A stretch of 64,000 nt of DNA from Struthio camelus (Eukaryota; Chordata; Aves; Struthioniformes; Struthionidae), in contig NC_090982.1 in NCBI RefSeq assembly GCF_040807025.1, forward strand, positions 76,549,931 through 76,613,930, given 5' to 3'. The position numbers and the translations under genes were made by a program. Shown here one piece after another: positions 14,403 through 32,210 of the stretch. Numbering within the stretch: the first letter of the stretch is position 1; each line of letters opens with the position of its first letter. The notes under the pieces are model-generated. The model worked only from the letters and a program-made list of their open reading frames with translations. It did no database searches and was not told the DNA's origin.

Positions 14403-17400
14403 ATTGCCGTATGTGTGTTTTGAGGCTTCAGGATTAGAATTGTGTCAATGCTTTTTCTTCTTTCCTTCTTTATTTTTAATCTGAGATGTTTTCACAGATT
14501 TTTCACTCATCCCCACCCTTTTCTGATCTGTGGCTGGTGTAGTAGAACTGCACCAGAATAGAACCCTTCTATTCTGAGGTAGCTGAAGAATTGGAGAGGT
14601 AATCTATATTTTCGTAGTCGGAAGAGAGTTGTAGTAATTAAATGTTATGGGTAAGAAAAAACCAAAGTATTCTGAAATAAGACATCATACAGTCTGTATA
14701 AGCCTCTTGTCCTCATATTTATGAAGAAGGTATTTTTTAACTTTCACTCTGTAATCTGTTAAAGAGACTTTCCCAGTAAATATTTTGAGGTAGTGTCTGT
14801 GAATGTAAAATAGCATCTTTAGCATCAGCAATTTAATTATATTTTTGCATTGCTACTGTTAGGTGCTTTTAATTTGCACTTGTGGTAGAGAAAACAGTGA
14901 ACTCCCCCCCCACCCCCCCAGAAACTAGCTTGACTGTTGCTTGGAAGCTGAATGAAGTAATGTAAATCTGTTGGCTGTTTTAAGTTTAAGCCAAATGATT
15001 TCAGGTTTCATAAAAGTTTTTAAGCAGCATCCATTCTGTAGAAACGACCAATACACTTGGCACTGATCTTTGCCAGATATATTCAGATGGGGTGGTTATG
15101 TTAGAGACTTCTCTTTCTGATTGCTTACATGCTTAGTAAATTACAGTGGTCATTACTGCAGTGGTTTTGAGGGACCTGAGATGGAGAAGATGATGTCTTC
15201 ATCTGTCTTCTTTTAAAAACTTTTTACAAATGTTCTTTCAAATCTGAAATCTGTTGAGTAATTTATGGATTTTAAATATAAATTTCAGTTTTGAGTGTAT
15301 TGAAAAATTGGAAATAAATGTGTTCTGTAGGAATGTACTTTAATACCTCTGCAACATCTCTTATTCTGCAGTTCCTAGTCTTGAGTGCTTCAAAAAAGTA
15401 TTTGAACAGCTTCCAAATTCAGAATGCTGTGATGTTGTCAGTGCTAATACGTGTGTTTTCTTTCTACTATTTGACCTTGTTGTTACAGCTTTGCTATAGC
15501 ATAAACAGAAGATCCCACTACATTTTTCACAACAGCGTGATGTTTGAGCTGCTGAAAGACATGAGTTCTTTGTCTGCGCAGGAGTTGTCACAATTTCTAG
15601 AAATCTTTATAATAAACATTTTTTTGCAAGTCCTGGGCCCCTATTCTATTTAAATACAAGGTTTTTGAAGCTTGGAAGTCGGGGATCTTGGAGGCAAGCT
15701 GCGGGGGTAAGATGATGTTAGGGAATAACATAAGCTAAAGTTTTAAGGGGCATCAGTAGGAGCTTTCCAGTCAGAACCTCTTCCGTGTTCTTGCCTTCTC
15801 TGCGGAGCATATGTCAGCCGTGCTTCCTGTTGCAGTCGGCACGCAGTAGCTGCAGGAAACTGGATCGCAGTATATGCTTACACTGTACTTTGTGTGCAGA
15901 TCTGAGCTTGTGTATTCCTATAGCAAGTAAGAAGAAACTGCGAGAGCCATCCGCTTTGCTCAGCAAAACTAGACCCAACCTCTCAGAAAGTCTTACTTGC
16001 TTGAACATGTGCTAATCATGTAGCTTTTTCTCCCCCTCTTAGGGCAGAACAAAAATAAGATGACTGCTCACCGCATGCAGTGTAAATACTTTTAGTCTGC
16101 AATCTTGTCTGCCCCATCTGTGCAAACAGATCTAAGGAAAACCCTGAGGGTCACACAAATGCAGTTCTTTACCAAGCTAGAAGTGCAAAATTGTAATGTA
16201 TGTCATCATAACATGGGGTGGGGAAGCAGGCCCCTGGGTGGAGAGAGTGTCACGATTGGATGATGGGGAAGTGTAGCTGAAGAGGCAAGGTAGAAGCAGG
16301 GAGTGAAGGATGGGGTAGGGGGTTCACAGTGAGGCACAGGGCCATGGTTAGGAGACGGACTGGATGTAAAAGTGGGAGTCTTCTATTTTAAGTGACTAAT
16401 GGCTTTCTGAACCAGAAGACCTGGGTGAGCTAGGAATTGGGTAAGGGGTGTGGGAACAGGGGAAGGGGAATCAATGCTGCAAGCGATGATGAGAGACATG
16501 CTCTAATGAACATGGATTTTAGATAACAATCTTTAAGCAGAAGGGTGTTCTCAGCCTTACTTCTGTGCTTTGCCATACTTGACTGAGTTTTCAAAGTTAA
16601 GAGTGTAACAAGTTTCCATTATAAGCTTTATTTTCATTTCTCATTGTGCTTGTCTAGCAAAACTTGTTTTTTACCTTAGAATTTCTAGGTCTACTCTGAA
16701 GAAAAAATGTTTTTGTGCTGTGTTTGTGTAAACATGACAGTTGTAAACATTCTTATGATCTTTGAATCAACATAGATTTAAAATTTTGTCTCGCAAGCTA
16801 TTCTTAGCTTAAAGTGCTATTCTGATATAGCTGCTGTCAGATAAAGACAACTCTCTCTGCCTTGTAAGACCCCCCCCCCCCGTTGCCTAGCAATTTTAAT
16901 GAAATAAGTGTTTCATTGAGTTAGGATGTTTATAAAATTATAAAAGCATGTAGGAAGCTTGCTAAAGCAGAACTATCTGGTGTTACAGAGGTGGGAATAC
17001 TTGTGCTGTGTAATAACATGAAATAGTGGAATGACTTGTGTCTATAAGGAGTGATCTTTGATGTCAATAGAGCATAGTTTTAAGAGTTTTAGGTATTTGG
17101 AACATAATTCAAGAATGGTGTTTAAACAGTCAGGCCAAAGGTCTGTCGTATTCTGTGTCCTGTAATCAAGAATGGCTAGGTAATACTTGACAAAAGGGTG
17201 TACACAGAATGACTCCTTCCGGTATACCTTCCCAACTTCAGTGGTGTACGGACTTCCCAAACCGTGTGGGGCTAACAGGTCCACTGATGTCTATCAAACC
17301 TTATTATCAATCTCTTGTTTAACTGATATTTTTTAAGCTTTCTTATACTTTTGCCTCCCTATAGGAACAGTTGAATTCTTATTTGAAAAAGAAGTTGCCT

Positions 17401-18192
17401 TTGAATTTTAAGCCTGCCAGCCAACCTCATTTGTCACCATTTAGTTCTTCTCTGTGGCAAATGAACAAATAATTGTTTCCTTTCCAAATAATGTAGTATT
17501 CTATATTATTATTCTCCTCTATTCATGTTGTTATTCTCCCTACCCATTTCACTCCCCTTTTCTTCACTGTCCATCTAAAACCTTTAAGTAGTAGTATTGC
17601 TGAGTGTTCTTATTTCTCTTTTCTGTGCCTTTTTTTTTCCTAGTTAACACTGTGTGCTATTTGAGATAGGTGACAAGGTGGTGTTTGCAGTATTGGAGAT
17701 AAATGTCTACATCTTTCCCTTTCAGTTACAGTAAGAGGTTTGAGATAATTTAAAAAACAATTTAGTTATGCTGTTGTGTGCTAAACTGACCTTCTGTAAA
17801 AGTTTCTTCAGTTGTCTGAGGTCTTTGCAGTAAGTGCCAAAAAAGATCAGTCTCTTTGAACTATCTGGAAAGACCAGTTTAATGGATTGAAAAATGATGT
17901 TGAAAGGTTCAGGATGACCCCTTCTGTTACAAAATGTCTTCTCCTTCACCATGTTAATAGCAGTGTAATCTCTGTATCTTAAAATTGGTGTTCTTTCTCT
18001 TGTGGATCAGCTGCAAACTCTCAACCTTTCATCACAGACCATTTAAAAAGAAGATGGTAAGCGTTCTCCTGACTTTATTGTCACCTAACCCACTGGCGCA
18101 AGCACAGTCTATTTATGAAGACCATAATCTTTCTGAGCTGCTCTTCAAGATCACTTGATTAAAAACTGTTAGCTGGTTTTGCTGCCTCCACC

Positions 18193-18330
18193 CTTGGAGG
18201 TTTTGAAGACCAGCCTGGTTAAAGCCTTAAGCATCTTAGTCTGCCTTCGTAGGTGACCCTGCTTCAAGCCAGGGGTTGGACTGGAGATCTCCCGAGGTCC
18301 CTTCCTACCTGAATTATCCTATGATCCTAT
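18193..18330 (+). mobile_element. CR1 3'-end fragment
   Basis: This short stretch carries the CR1 3' terminal consensus: CTTGGAGGTTTTGAAGACCA near its start, then GGTTGGACTGGAGATCTC, then the CCCTTCC block, ending in CCTATGATCCTAT-like octamer repeats. It has no coding capacity. It is more diverged than the 8.5-9.8 kb copy and lies in the same orientation in intron 1. Confidence 0.85.
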
Positions 18331-20387
18331 TGTTTCTAGCATGTTTCTGTGCAACTCACTGCCTGTAGTCGAATATGTTGAATAACTGCTGGAGCAGAAG
18401 AGTTTGTATCTGGTGATAACTGCAGAAGCAATGGTGCTAATGTCACCTCATTGAAAAATACTAATTTTAATAATAAGTTTTCATTACTACATAAGGAAAT
18501 AAATTCCAGAACTTAAATTATTTGAATAGTAATATAACACTTTCTGTGACTAGAAAGAAGTGTATATTTATCATACTACAGCTGTAAGTTTATCCAATGG
18601 ATTTTTAGTTTGCCTATGTATTGTCTGATTTCAAAAAATATTTTTACATAAAGAGACCATTTAATTTGAAATAGTAGCATGTAGGAGGAATCATTTTTCA
18701 TCAAACCTGGTACTCCACCTGATTTTATACTTTTTTGGGGGGGGCAAAGAAGCATCTGATATCAACCAAAAGCTTAATCTAGGGAATGGCTGACTTTTGG
18801 TAGTAGCTGATATTCACAAAGTATCAGCTTTGAGTAGAAGGCTGATTAGACAACCTCTCAAACACCTTTCCAACCCTGTATTTACGGCCTTTTAGATAAA
18901 TGTCTGTGACGTATTTCAGTAATGGCTTCCTAGGAATACAGAGCTTTTGCAGAATTTTTAGGAATATTGGATTTTTATATAATACAGCTCTTGAAAATAG
19001 CTGGCTGCCAAATGGAAGCCCATATCAGCGTGTTCCTAGAAATCCATGTGTAAGGGCATGAATTTATTGGAGACTGGTTAATACACCTAAACATATTTAT
19101 CAGACTTCAGATGCAAGCATCTGATGTATTTCTATACCCCGACAACTTTTATTTGCAGTAAGTGTAAAACTGCATTGCTCATGATTTTATTAGTGGTTAG
19201 GATGAGAATCCTAGGAAAGGGAGTGCTCTGTTTCTCTTGTTTCTTGCACCTTTCTCTAAAGTGTCTCAGGGTGGGTGTTGTCACAGACGGGGTGCCCTCA
19301 CTAGAGGAGTTTTGGAAGGCCTTTCTGTATCACGCTCCGTGTTTCTGTGATCATTTCTCAAAAGACAAGTCCTTTCTCAAAATTATTTTGTTTTGTCTTA
19401 GATACTGTTCCTGCATCAGTCATATTTCTTTATATTAAATGTTGGCTACTCTGTAATTAAAATAGAAGCTGTCTTCCCACTGCAAGTGAGAGCTTCAGCT
19501 CTCCTTAGTTTTGTAAATAAATTTGTTATGCCTTTTGTAAGAATATTTAATAACTTTAAGCTTTACTTAAGTTGAAGACTGAGTGTTAAAGCTGACTGTA
19601 CTTCCTTTTCATAAGGTTTCTGTCACAATTTTTAAGCAGTAAAGTACAGAAGTCAATAAATGTATTTCTAGGAATTGGATAGATTTATGGGGTCAAATGT
19701 TCTGTTCTGCCATGTAAGCAGATAACTGTATTTCTGTGTTCTTGATAGCTAAAAAGAGTGTTAGATGTGGTATGGTTCAGAGAATAGATGCGGTTTCAGT
19801 TTTGCAGTTTGTGTAAGAGCAGTCTGCATTAAGTTTCAGAAATATATTAAGTAGGTCTAAAAGATTTGAATGACAAAATAGTACCTATATAGTAGCTGTT
19901 ATAAATATTTTTCTTGAAAAAGTTTTGTTGTCTTTTGGTTTTACTGTATTCAAGACAAAAAAAATCCGTTCTGTAGATTGTCTTAATCGCCACCCTTCTG
20001 TTTGATCATTTAATTTGCAATATACTACAGATCTTAATACTGATTTTTCAGATTATTATTACTTCATTGGTGCCAGATTGTTTATGGATGTAAAATAATT
20101 TTAATATTTCTCAGGAAATCCAGATAAGCCTGTGTGATGTTGGAAACGCCAAACGCTTGAGGTCTGAAGAATGTAATTATGCTATTTTAACTACTTATAA
20201 ACTACACTTTATATCTAGCAGTTGCTGATATCTTGCTATATTAATTTGTATCACTCTTTTGAAGTTCACTGTTCTTCAAAGAGCGGAGACTGTCAAAACT
20301 AATAGGAAATGGATCTGTTTCTCTTTTATATTTTCAGTGAAGAATGGAAGTTGACTAGCTGTGCCGCTTCAAAGTGCGTTAGGGTAG

Positions 20388-20654
<267 letters not shown>

Positions 20655-23600
20655 TAGTCGTAAGGAAAGACTTTTTTTCCTTTCTGTGGGGTTAAGGATC
20701 CTGAATAGTAACGTAAGCTAGATGCACAGAGTTATTACCTAAAACATTTAAACCGTGAGCTAAAGTGGCTTGTAACATCTTCTGTACTTGCTCTTTGCTC
20801 CTGTTCTTTCTCTTGCCCTGTGCCTGTTTCTGTTGGGATCATTGCACACACAGTTGGCAGAGGCTCTGGCCAGGGTGCGGCGGCAGCAGTTGCTGCTGAG
20901 AGCCAGTAGCACCAGTTGTGGCCTGTTGAAGGAACTGGCTGTTGCAATGTGGATGAGCTGTGGGCTGGGGCTGAGCGGGAAGGCTAACTGACAGCGTGCC
21001 ACTGCAAGCCACCAGTTTAACAACTCTGGTGTACGCAGTGGCACAGTCACAGCGCTGCAGTGTATGGGAAGGAGGCCATCCTTGTACATCAGGCCCCGGA
21101 GAACACAAACCTGTGTCTAATTTAAGCATGTGACCGGTGTGTTAAATTTGGTGTACTCATCTAACTTTAAGATGGGCATATTTTTAAGATTCCTTATGGA
21201 ATTAGGCTGAAGATTCGAGGCTTTAATTTGTTACTTCTGCAGCTGGATTTTTCCTTAGTATAAAACGTGCAAAGTCGCACTCTTTGGAGAATCTTTTATT
21301 TCATCAGCATTAGTGGATACTTCTAAAATAGATTTATTGAAAACGTGGTCAAATATTGCCTGTTCACCGCAAATAAATTTACTTCTATGGCAGACTTTCC
21401 TGTCAATATTACCTTTTGCTAAATTTTTTAAAGGAAAGTTTGAAAATTCTCCAACCCACTCCCAGCTTCCCTCACTTCTGAAGAACTGAGCCTCTGTTCA
21501 GACAAACAGCTCCTACTTCTTTTAGTTTCATTTGAGTAATTCAGCTTTGATTAGTTTGCACAGAATTTTTTCCTCCAAAGCTTTTGGCTTCTTAGGCATT
21601 CAGGAATGTTCTTTAGCAGTTATTTTCATTCTACAGAAACTTTGTCAGATATGTCTAACTGAAATTTTAACTGTGCTTTTTTAATAAGATGGAAAAATAA
21701 CCTGTGCTTATTTTGAATAAAGAACAAAAGCCAAATTATCGTCTTGCGTTTTTTAATTTTGTGACTTTTTTTGTGTTTTTTTTTTGTATTGGGGTTTCTT
21801 GTGTGGTTTGTGTAAAGAGTTAAAAGCTACCCAGTATTAAATACTCTATTCTTTCTGCTATTAAGACGCTCCTGAGTTTTCTTTTTACAGGCAGAAGGGT
21901 TCTGTGAAAAACACTTAATATGAAATTCAAGTTAAGATTGATTTCTGCTTAAGGAATTATCTGCAAATAAAATCCCTAACTACTGATATATGTCATGTCT
22001 CTTTTCCCCATCTCCCCCGACCCTTGAATTGAGAAATCCTTCTCAGTGATGACTTGCACTGTTCTGTACCTTCCTTACTTGAAGTCTTGCAGTGTTTAAC
22101 ATCAAATTTCAGTCTTTTTTTTTTTTGTTGCTTGCTAGATTTCAGTGTCTCAATTAACAAATGTCCCTTCTTCCCCCTTTTGTAGGAGCTTGTAGGCATT
22201 GCTCACCTTGCCCTCAGCTTTCTGTTTAAGTATTGTGCTCAGTGAGTGGAATGAGCTATCTCGTTGTCTGCGAGGTTCAGTGAGGTGCGGCCTTCAGAGG
22301 CAATATAGCTTCTGTATAGCTTCTACCCCTCAAGCTAAGCCTCCTTCTCTCCTCTCCTCATCCTTCCTGGGACTTGGTGGGAAGGTAGGAGCTTCTTAAA
22401 GCAGCAGTTGTTGCTCAGAACCGCGCATCTTCGAGCCACGGTGTGTACGAAGCAGGTACAGGCTTCAGTCATTTTAGTCTGTGTTGCAGCTGAGAAGGGT
22501 AGTCCTGTCTTTCTCCAGTCTTCTGTCTTTGCGAAGAGGCTTACCTATTTTTGGAGCCTCTTGGGTTTTTACTAGTGTGTGTTTGTGCAGCCTTGTAGTA
22601 GATCAGGTAAGGGCTCTGGCTGACAGCTGACTTCTGAAAACTGATCACTTTTGTGATTAGTTTAGTTGTCACTTGAATCACGTTCTTGCTGTTGTCATCA
22701 GATGGTGCACAAGTGAGCCTGCTGGCACAGAGGGCAAGGTGAGAACAAGAAGAGTGGACTGCCTCTCTGGGGAGAAGTTCAGCTTTCTAGCCACCTACAG
22801 CAACCACCTTAGTCACGCAGCTGACTTAAAAGATTGCCAGCTACAATGATTTCCGTTTCAAGCCTTAAATCAGACAGATGTTACCAATTATTTGTTGTAG
22901 TTTCTAAGGCATAGCTTCAGGTGATCAAGACAGGTTAAAGCCATGCTTGAATGTCATAGAATGCAAACGAGACAATGAGAAACTGTCAGAGACAGTGGTA
23001 GTGAACTCTGCTGAAGCTTATGAAACGTCGACATGGCGTGGTTTACGTTGCAACATCATTGTAAATTTATCCTGAGGATATGTAGCGTTGTGGAGTTCTA
23101 CCTGCTGGTATCACTTCTGGAAACAAGTGAAAGTCAAGATTTCTGTATAAATAAAAAAGTAGTTTTTAAGACTAGTGGTTGTTGAAGATAGAATATGGTA
23201 TTCTGTTCTGCCCTACAATTAGAGAAAACAGTGCAATAATTCCAGTTACCAAAAAAACCTGACAAAACCCAAGAAATCCTTAGTAGGATAACTTCAGTAT
23301 TTTATAACTGACGATTCTGAGTGATTCACACGAGTTAATTTTTGCATTATTAAAGCTAAACAACAGAGCGCTTACTTAAAATCAATGCAAGAGGTACTTC
23401 ATCGTTAGCATCACTTAATTGCAAAGCTGCATGGTAGAAAATGCAAATTAAATATTCTATATAGTTGAAATGTCCTCAGCAGTTGGATACAAGGCAAATC
23501 TAGTACATGAAAGATCCCTGAAAAATTGGAATAAGGAAAGGTTTTTTTTTTGCAGTAAGGCTAAGGAGTATCATCTCTGAAGAATCAGGTTCTTAGCTGC

Positions 23601-25044
23601 TTTCTCTACCTTAGCTCATCTATTAAAAAAAGGGGAAAAAAAAAAAATTTATCCACCCTTGCAGATACTTGGTCTTCTGTGATGATTCAACTCATAAGAT
23701 CCTCAACCCACTTAACAACACAAGAAGGGCAAGGAAAATATGACTTCCAATGTGAAAACTCTGGAAAGAATTAGTCAAGAAGCACTGGTCAATAAATCCT
23801 CCTTCAGGAACAAGCAGAGCTGTGAGCATAGGAGAGGGGTGGCTGGGCCTCCCCTGTTGCCTCCCTCCGTGGAAGTGTGTACTGGGAGAGGAAGAGGGAG
23901 AGAAATACCATGGAAGCGTAATCCAAATTAGTTTGAGGGAAAGGATAATAAAAAGAATCCACGCAAAGCATATTCAGTATAGCGGAGACGAGACAAGAAA
24001 ATGGTGCATGCCTGGCTGTGGAAAATGGTAAACTCCGTGACAAAACTGCTGTGTTTTGTGGCTTCACAGAGCCTATCGAGTCTTGACTGAGTTGAATGGA
24101 AGAGTCAGTGTTCCCTAGAGCTCTTTCCTCTGAACGCCTGTATGTTAAGGCTCATACAGTCATGTTGGATTTTTTTTTTTTTAACTGTTAAATTAATCAT
24201 GCGGGACAATTCAAAGATAACTAAAATACGCTTATCTACTGGAATGTCAATTTTAAAAAGAAGGGAAGATAAATTTGTTGGAGTGTTTTCAGGCTAATTA
24301 TTAAAGGAAACCTGAAAGTAAGGGTATTGATAGAGCTGAACCTAGCAGCTTAAAAATCCAACCTAAAGTAGGCTCCAGGAAAATTAAAGAGGAGAAACTG
24401 AAAAATTCAGAATCTTGATATAAACCTTGAAGATACGTAATACTCTTTTATGCAGTTAATAGAGGTTTTGAGTGCAGCCATGCTGTGAGCTTGTATATCA
24501 GAAAGAGAAATATAAAGGTAGTATAATATATCAACAAAGAAATATAAATTGTTGTGTATTGCATTTCCAATAGGGATTGTCTGGATTAGAATGTAGTTGT
24601 GTTTTTAAAACCAAATATCCAAGTTTTATGGTTGGAGTGACCTCCAGCTCCCAGAAATGTAGATCTGAACTGTATCTTAACAGACTATCTAAACTTGTTG
24701 CAGTAACAGAAAATCGGGTTTATCTGGTCTCTCTCTGGCAGATATTTATCTTAAAATTCTCCACTAAATGCAATTCAGTGACTTCCCTGGGTGTTTAATT
24801 TGCCTTGTGAAGTTCTTGATAATGTACATCCTGCAGCATCTTTTGTATTTCCAAAATAAGCTGGTGTCTTGTATTTTTTCCCAACTAGATACCCTAAGCT
24901 ACTGGTTAATATCTTCTGTGTAAAAAATCTTATCTATTTTATTTTTAGAACTAAACAAACCTACTTTTAACCTGTTATTGTGGACTGTTTTATTCTTGCT
25001 GGTGTTACTAAAATCTTAGTTTCTGTGCTTTTATGTATGCCATC

Positions 25045-25425
25045 GGAGTTGGACATAGTATTCCAGCTAAGATCTCCTTTTCAGAAAGAGTTCTCTCGTA
25101 CAATATTACTGTTAATGCGTCTTAGAGAGGAATTTGTCTCTTTACTAAAGGACTTGGCTTTTGTTGATTCGTTTAGTTCATAGTCTATTACTGTAACGCC
25201 TAGATCTTTTTCCTGTCACTTTGAACTGTGTACTTGTTTATTACTTGTTTTATGTTTGTTCTCCATTTTCTCATCCTAACGACATGACTTTGCATTTCTT
25301 TTTGATTTCATCTTATTGACTTTAGCCGTGTCTCCAGTTCAGAGTAACCGTGCCATTATGAAGCCGTCGTACGCTACAGCTCATCTCAGTTTAGTGTCAT
25401 CCGCAGACTTCTTAAGCCTGTATTC
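25045..25425 (-). mobile_element. Ancient CR1/L3-like LINE fragment, antisense
   Basis: Read on the - strand, 25387-25413 translates to KKSADDTKL, a decayed form of the CR1/L3 reverse-transcriptase motif KFADDTKL. On the + strand, the words TTTCATCTTATTGACTTTAG, ACGCCTAGATCTTTTTCCTG and GGACATAGTATTCCAGC occur in the order and spacing expected of the reverse complement of an old amniote CR1. Frameshifts and stops are frequent, so it cannot code. It is much more diverged than the 8.5 kb copy and antisense to GOLPH3. The exact family and both ends are uncertain. Confidence 0.75.
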
Positions 25426-26584
25426 TACTGCACTGTTGTTAGTATTAAGAATTATTAGAATTACAGAACAAATGTAAACTTGAAACATATTCCAACAGGA
25501 CACTTAACCCTTTTCCAGGTTGACAGTATACACCTTCTCAGCTACTTGGAAGACTTATTTAATTTAAGATCTTTCACCTGCTGCTTCTCCCTTATGTATT
25601 GAATTATTTGGATGTAGTTGAGTCTTCTTCAGTTGCCCACTGTCTTTTTTACCTGATGCCTATACGTTGCCAACTTGTAAAAGTACTTCAGTTGCCAGAT
25701 TTAATCATTATTTTCATGAATAACTTTGAAACTGTAGTAATAATTTTCCTCAAGAAGAAAGATTTGTTTAGTTTTGTTTTTATTAAAACATGTTGACTTC
25801 TGCTTGTTAAACCAGTAAGTTTTAGTTTGGTGCTGTTTTTCTTCTAACCAGAAGAAAGCGGTATTTGTACATGGTTTATATAACTACTTATATTGGTAAA
25901 CAAATAGTTATTCACGTTCTTAGGTCTTATTATGTTACTGTGAATAACTTTTTTCCCTTTGCTTTCTCTTGGAGAAAGAATTCAATTAAATCATTTAGAA
26001 GTTATTTAATAACAAACTTAAACATCCATCATATATAAAAACTTGCATTAAAATAGGTAAAATTAAAATAAACAACACTTATTAAAACGGAAATATTTTG
26101 CCTAAAACATGCATTTTATCTGTTAGTGAATGGAAGGAATGTAGTGTTGCTGGTCAGTGTGTTCTTCAGAGCTGTAAAAACTCATAGCTGTTTTCCTGAA
26201 CCTACTTTTATCCAGAGATCTATGGAAGGAGAAGAAAATCAGTTTTCCTGCTTTTTCAGTTTTAATTGGGTTCTCAACTTCATGTGACCTAGTTGTTTAA
26301 CTGTAGTAGTCAAATAAATTGACCTGAAGCTGTAGAATAGATGAGTGCCATCAGAATGCAATTTAACACTGTAGTATACTCTCTTTTAAGGGGACAGTGA
26401 GGGACATGGCCAGGTTAGTGGATTATCTTCCTTAAAAAATCAAGTATTAAGCATGTATTAATACTACAGTTTTAGTTGATTAAGTGGGTTATAGGTAGCT
26501 TAAGACTAAAGGTAGCTTTTTGTAACTAAAATCTTAAATATTTATTTCTAACAACTAGGTGTATTTAAAGCTTACACGTTCTTA

Positions 26585-26611
26585 AAGGAGAATTTTTTTA
26601 AAATTCTCCTT
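26585..26611. repeat. Perfect 12-bp inverted repeat upstream of exon 3
   Basis: The arms AAGGAGAATTTT (26585-26596) and AAAATTCTCCTT (26600-26611) are separated by TTT. They could form a hairpin in the pre-mRNA about 97 bases before the exon 3 acceptor. No function is shown. Confidence 0.9.
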
Positions 26612-26674
26612 AGTTTTGGTAGTAGGTAGATTCTTCTAGTCTTTAATGCTTGATATTTACAGTATATGGATTAA

Positions 26675-30009
<3,335 letters not shown>

Positions 30010-30255
30010 CTGCAATCAGACTGAAGTGTTCTCTCTTCTTTCATGTAAACCAGTTGTTTCTCTTCTATTGACTATTCATGTTTTCTGTAATTTGTACCTT
30101 CTCACATGACGAATCGGCTCTTACTTCATGGGATTTATAAGTGGTGTATTCCCTCCTCTCTGTGTATCTGTATACAGGATTCTGCTGGTACAAGAGACCT
30201 TCCTGTTTAAAAACAACAGAAAAAAGTTTTACTGCCATATTGGCATTTCATTTCT

Positions 30256-30261
30256 ATTAAA
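30256..30261 (+). terminator. GOLPH3: Possible proximal polyadenylation signal (ATTAAA)
   Basis: This ATTAAA hexamer lies 250 bases after the stop codon and is followed by a T-rich region (near 30296-30310). It would give a short 3' UTR lacking both Pumilio elements. It is weaker than the site at 31550. Confidence 0.35.
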
Positions 30262-31549
30262 TTTGAGTTATCTGAAATATTTGATTTAATCTATTTTTCA
30301 TCTTTTTGTTATTGCGGTGGTTTAGCTTGGGAAGCACCTCAAGGAGGAAACGTGCATGCAGTTGGATCACTAGTCTTAGCTGACACAGATGTGTGCATGC
30401 ATCAGTAGTTCTGCAGTACAACTCCTAACGGATCAGAAAGGGCCTTTTTAAAATCGCCAAAGCTCCATATCAAAGTATCTGTCAGGACACTTTATACACA
30501 GACATTGTTTCAATTATACTTAACAAAATTACTTTAAAAGCGGAAATGCCATTAAGCAGCTTTGTCAATAGTTCTTGTTAAATGCCCTGTGAATTTCACT
30601 TTGCATATAAATCTCCTGTGTACTTATACTTTCATGAGAACTATAACTGAGTCATAAGGCTAGTGTAGAAAGGTCCAGTTGTTTCATGACACAGTTTTGG
30701 GATGGGATACATTCCATTATATTGTATATATAGTTCAAAATGTATATTAACAACCTCCCCCATCTTAGTATTTTGCAAGATTTGCTTAGTTGTACACCTG
30801 ATGCCCCCTTACTTGCTATCAGTCATCGCCATTTGGTGGAAAGAAAGGCCTCTTATAAAGAGCATGTATGTGAAAGCTGTTCGTTTCCAGTGTCTACGGA
30901 GTTTGCCATCCAGGTTTTCTCAGTCTATGCATTGCCTTTGATAATTAATGTATGGAAAGAGACCACTTTCTATCATTGTTTGTAATTTTTTTTTCTTGTA
31001 TGGAAGAGGCTTGTGATCAGTACAGTTCTTGAGCACAGTTTTTAATTTTGTTTGCACACAAGTTAATGTTTGTCTCTTAAATGTCATAACCTGTTTAACA
31101 CTTTAAAAACAAAAAGTCAGTCCTAGCTGGTGTTGCATGTAAATGGTTAGCAAGTAATGACTGCAGTTCAGATGATTAAGATTTCTGCAATGGGACGCTC
31201 TTATTATTATATTTTAATTTTTTATATACAATTATGCTGATTAGCACACTATTGTAAAAAAAAATATATAAAAACCAACTTTGGCTTTTTAAAATTTATT
31301 GCCTCTTTACCACTGCTTGTTATTATCTCCCTTTTGTTTCACAGTGTAAATATTATGCATTGAACAAATTAAGCATTGATTTATATATATATTTTTTTCC
31401 TCATAACAGCGCAGATCTGTAGCGGGGCTTACAGGTGTTTAGAAACTTTTTTGGTTAATATTCAGAGCAAGAATACTAGATGGTGTATAACTGTAGAGTT
31501 GAAATTTAAGGCATCCCCTAATCTGTATACTAGCTTTTTACCTACAGTA

Positions 31550-31555
31550 AATAAA
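31550..31555 (+). terminator. GOLPH3: Main GOLPH3 polyadenylation signal (AATAAA)
   Basis: A canonical AATAAA is followed within about 40-60 bases by the T/GT-rich element TTTTTATTTTGTGTTG. Cleavage would fall near 31570-31580. This is the best-supported end of the gene. Confidence 0.75.
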
Positions 31556-32197
31556 CTATGATCTTGAAAGTGCCTGAAACAGAGCAAGCATGTCATTTTT
31601 ATTTTGTGTTGCTGACTAGAAAGGTTTTATCGCTTAACTGAAAGCTTTAGTTAATATCCTTCTTATTAGAAAGGGAGAGGTTATATTAAGTAGATCAAAC
31701 TGACCTAATCAGTGGTGTCACTCAGATCTGCAGGATCCATGACCAAGACAGACTAAGACGAGCTAAGAGTTAGCTTAAGAGTATGTGGCTGTGCCTGCCG
31801 TGGGTAGACCTCTTCCATCTTGAGCACAGCTCTGCAGCCTCATCTGTGTCTGGACTTCCAGTTTTGCACTTCACTTTAAAACAGTTAGATGCCTAAGTAG
31901 TTAACTTTGAAATGCAACGTAAATTCATCATACCTATATAACCTTTTTTTAAATAAAAGTTTTTAAAATAAGGTCCTTAACATTTAATGCCGCACTATTC
32001 TTTCAGTTCTTAAATGCTGTTTCTTTAGAAAAATGAAGTTAAAAGTATATTGCAAAGTATTTCAAACTCTCGTTTACAAATAAACAGATAAACAGTGTTT
32101 TCTCAGTTGTAAGATTCTGTGTTTAAAACTTTGAGGAGCTTGGGCATGAACTTTGGACATTTCTTCTAAACTTTTTCAAAATGAGATTGCGTTAAGT

Positions 32198-32210
32198 GGG
32201 GGGGGGGGGG
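32198..32210. repeat. Poly(G)13 tract
   Basis: This is an uninterrupted G run that could form a G-quadruplex on the + strand. Confidence 0.97.

Larger units (their letters stand above)
30010..31575 (+). other. GOLPH3: GOLPH3 3' UTR (main form)
   Basis: This is about 1.57 kb of AT-rich non-coding sequence between the stop codon and the first strong polyadenylation signal, close to the length I recall for the human 3' UTR. It contains two exact Pumilio-type elements (TGTANATA): TGTATATA at 30723-30730 and TGTAAATA at 31345-31352. T-rich and ATTATTATAT stretches near 31200 are also present. The 3' boundary is inferred from the signal at 31550. Confidence 0.75.
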
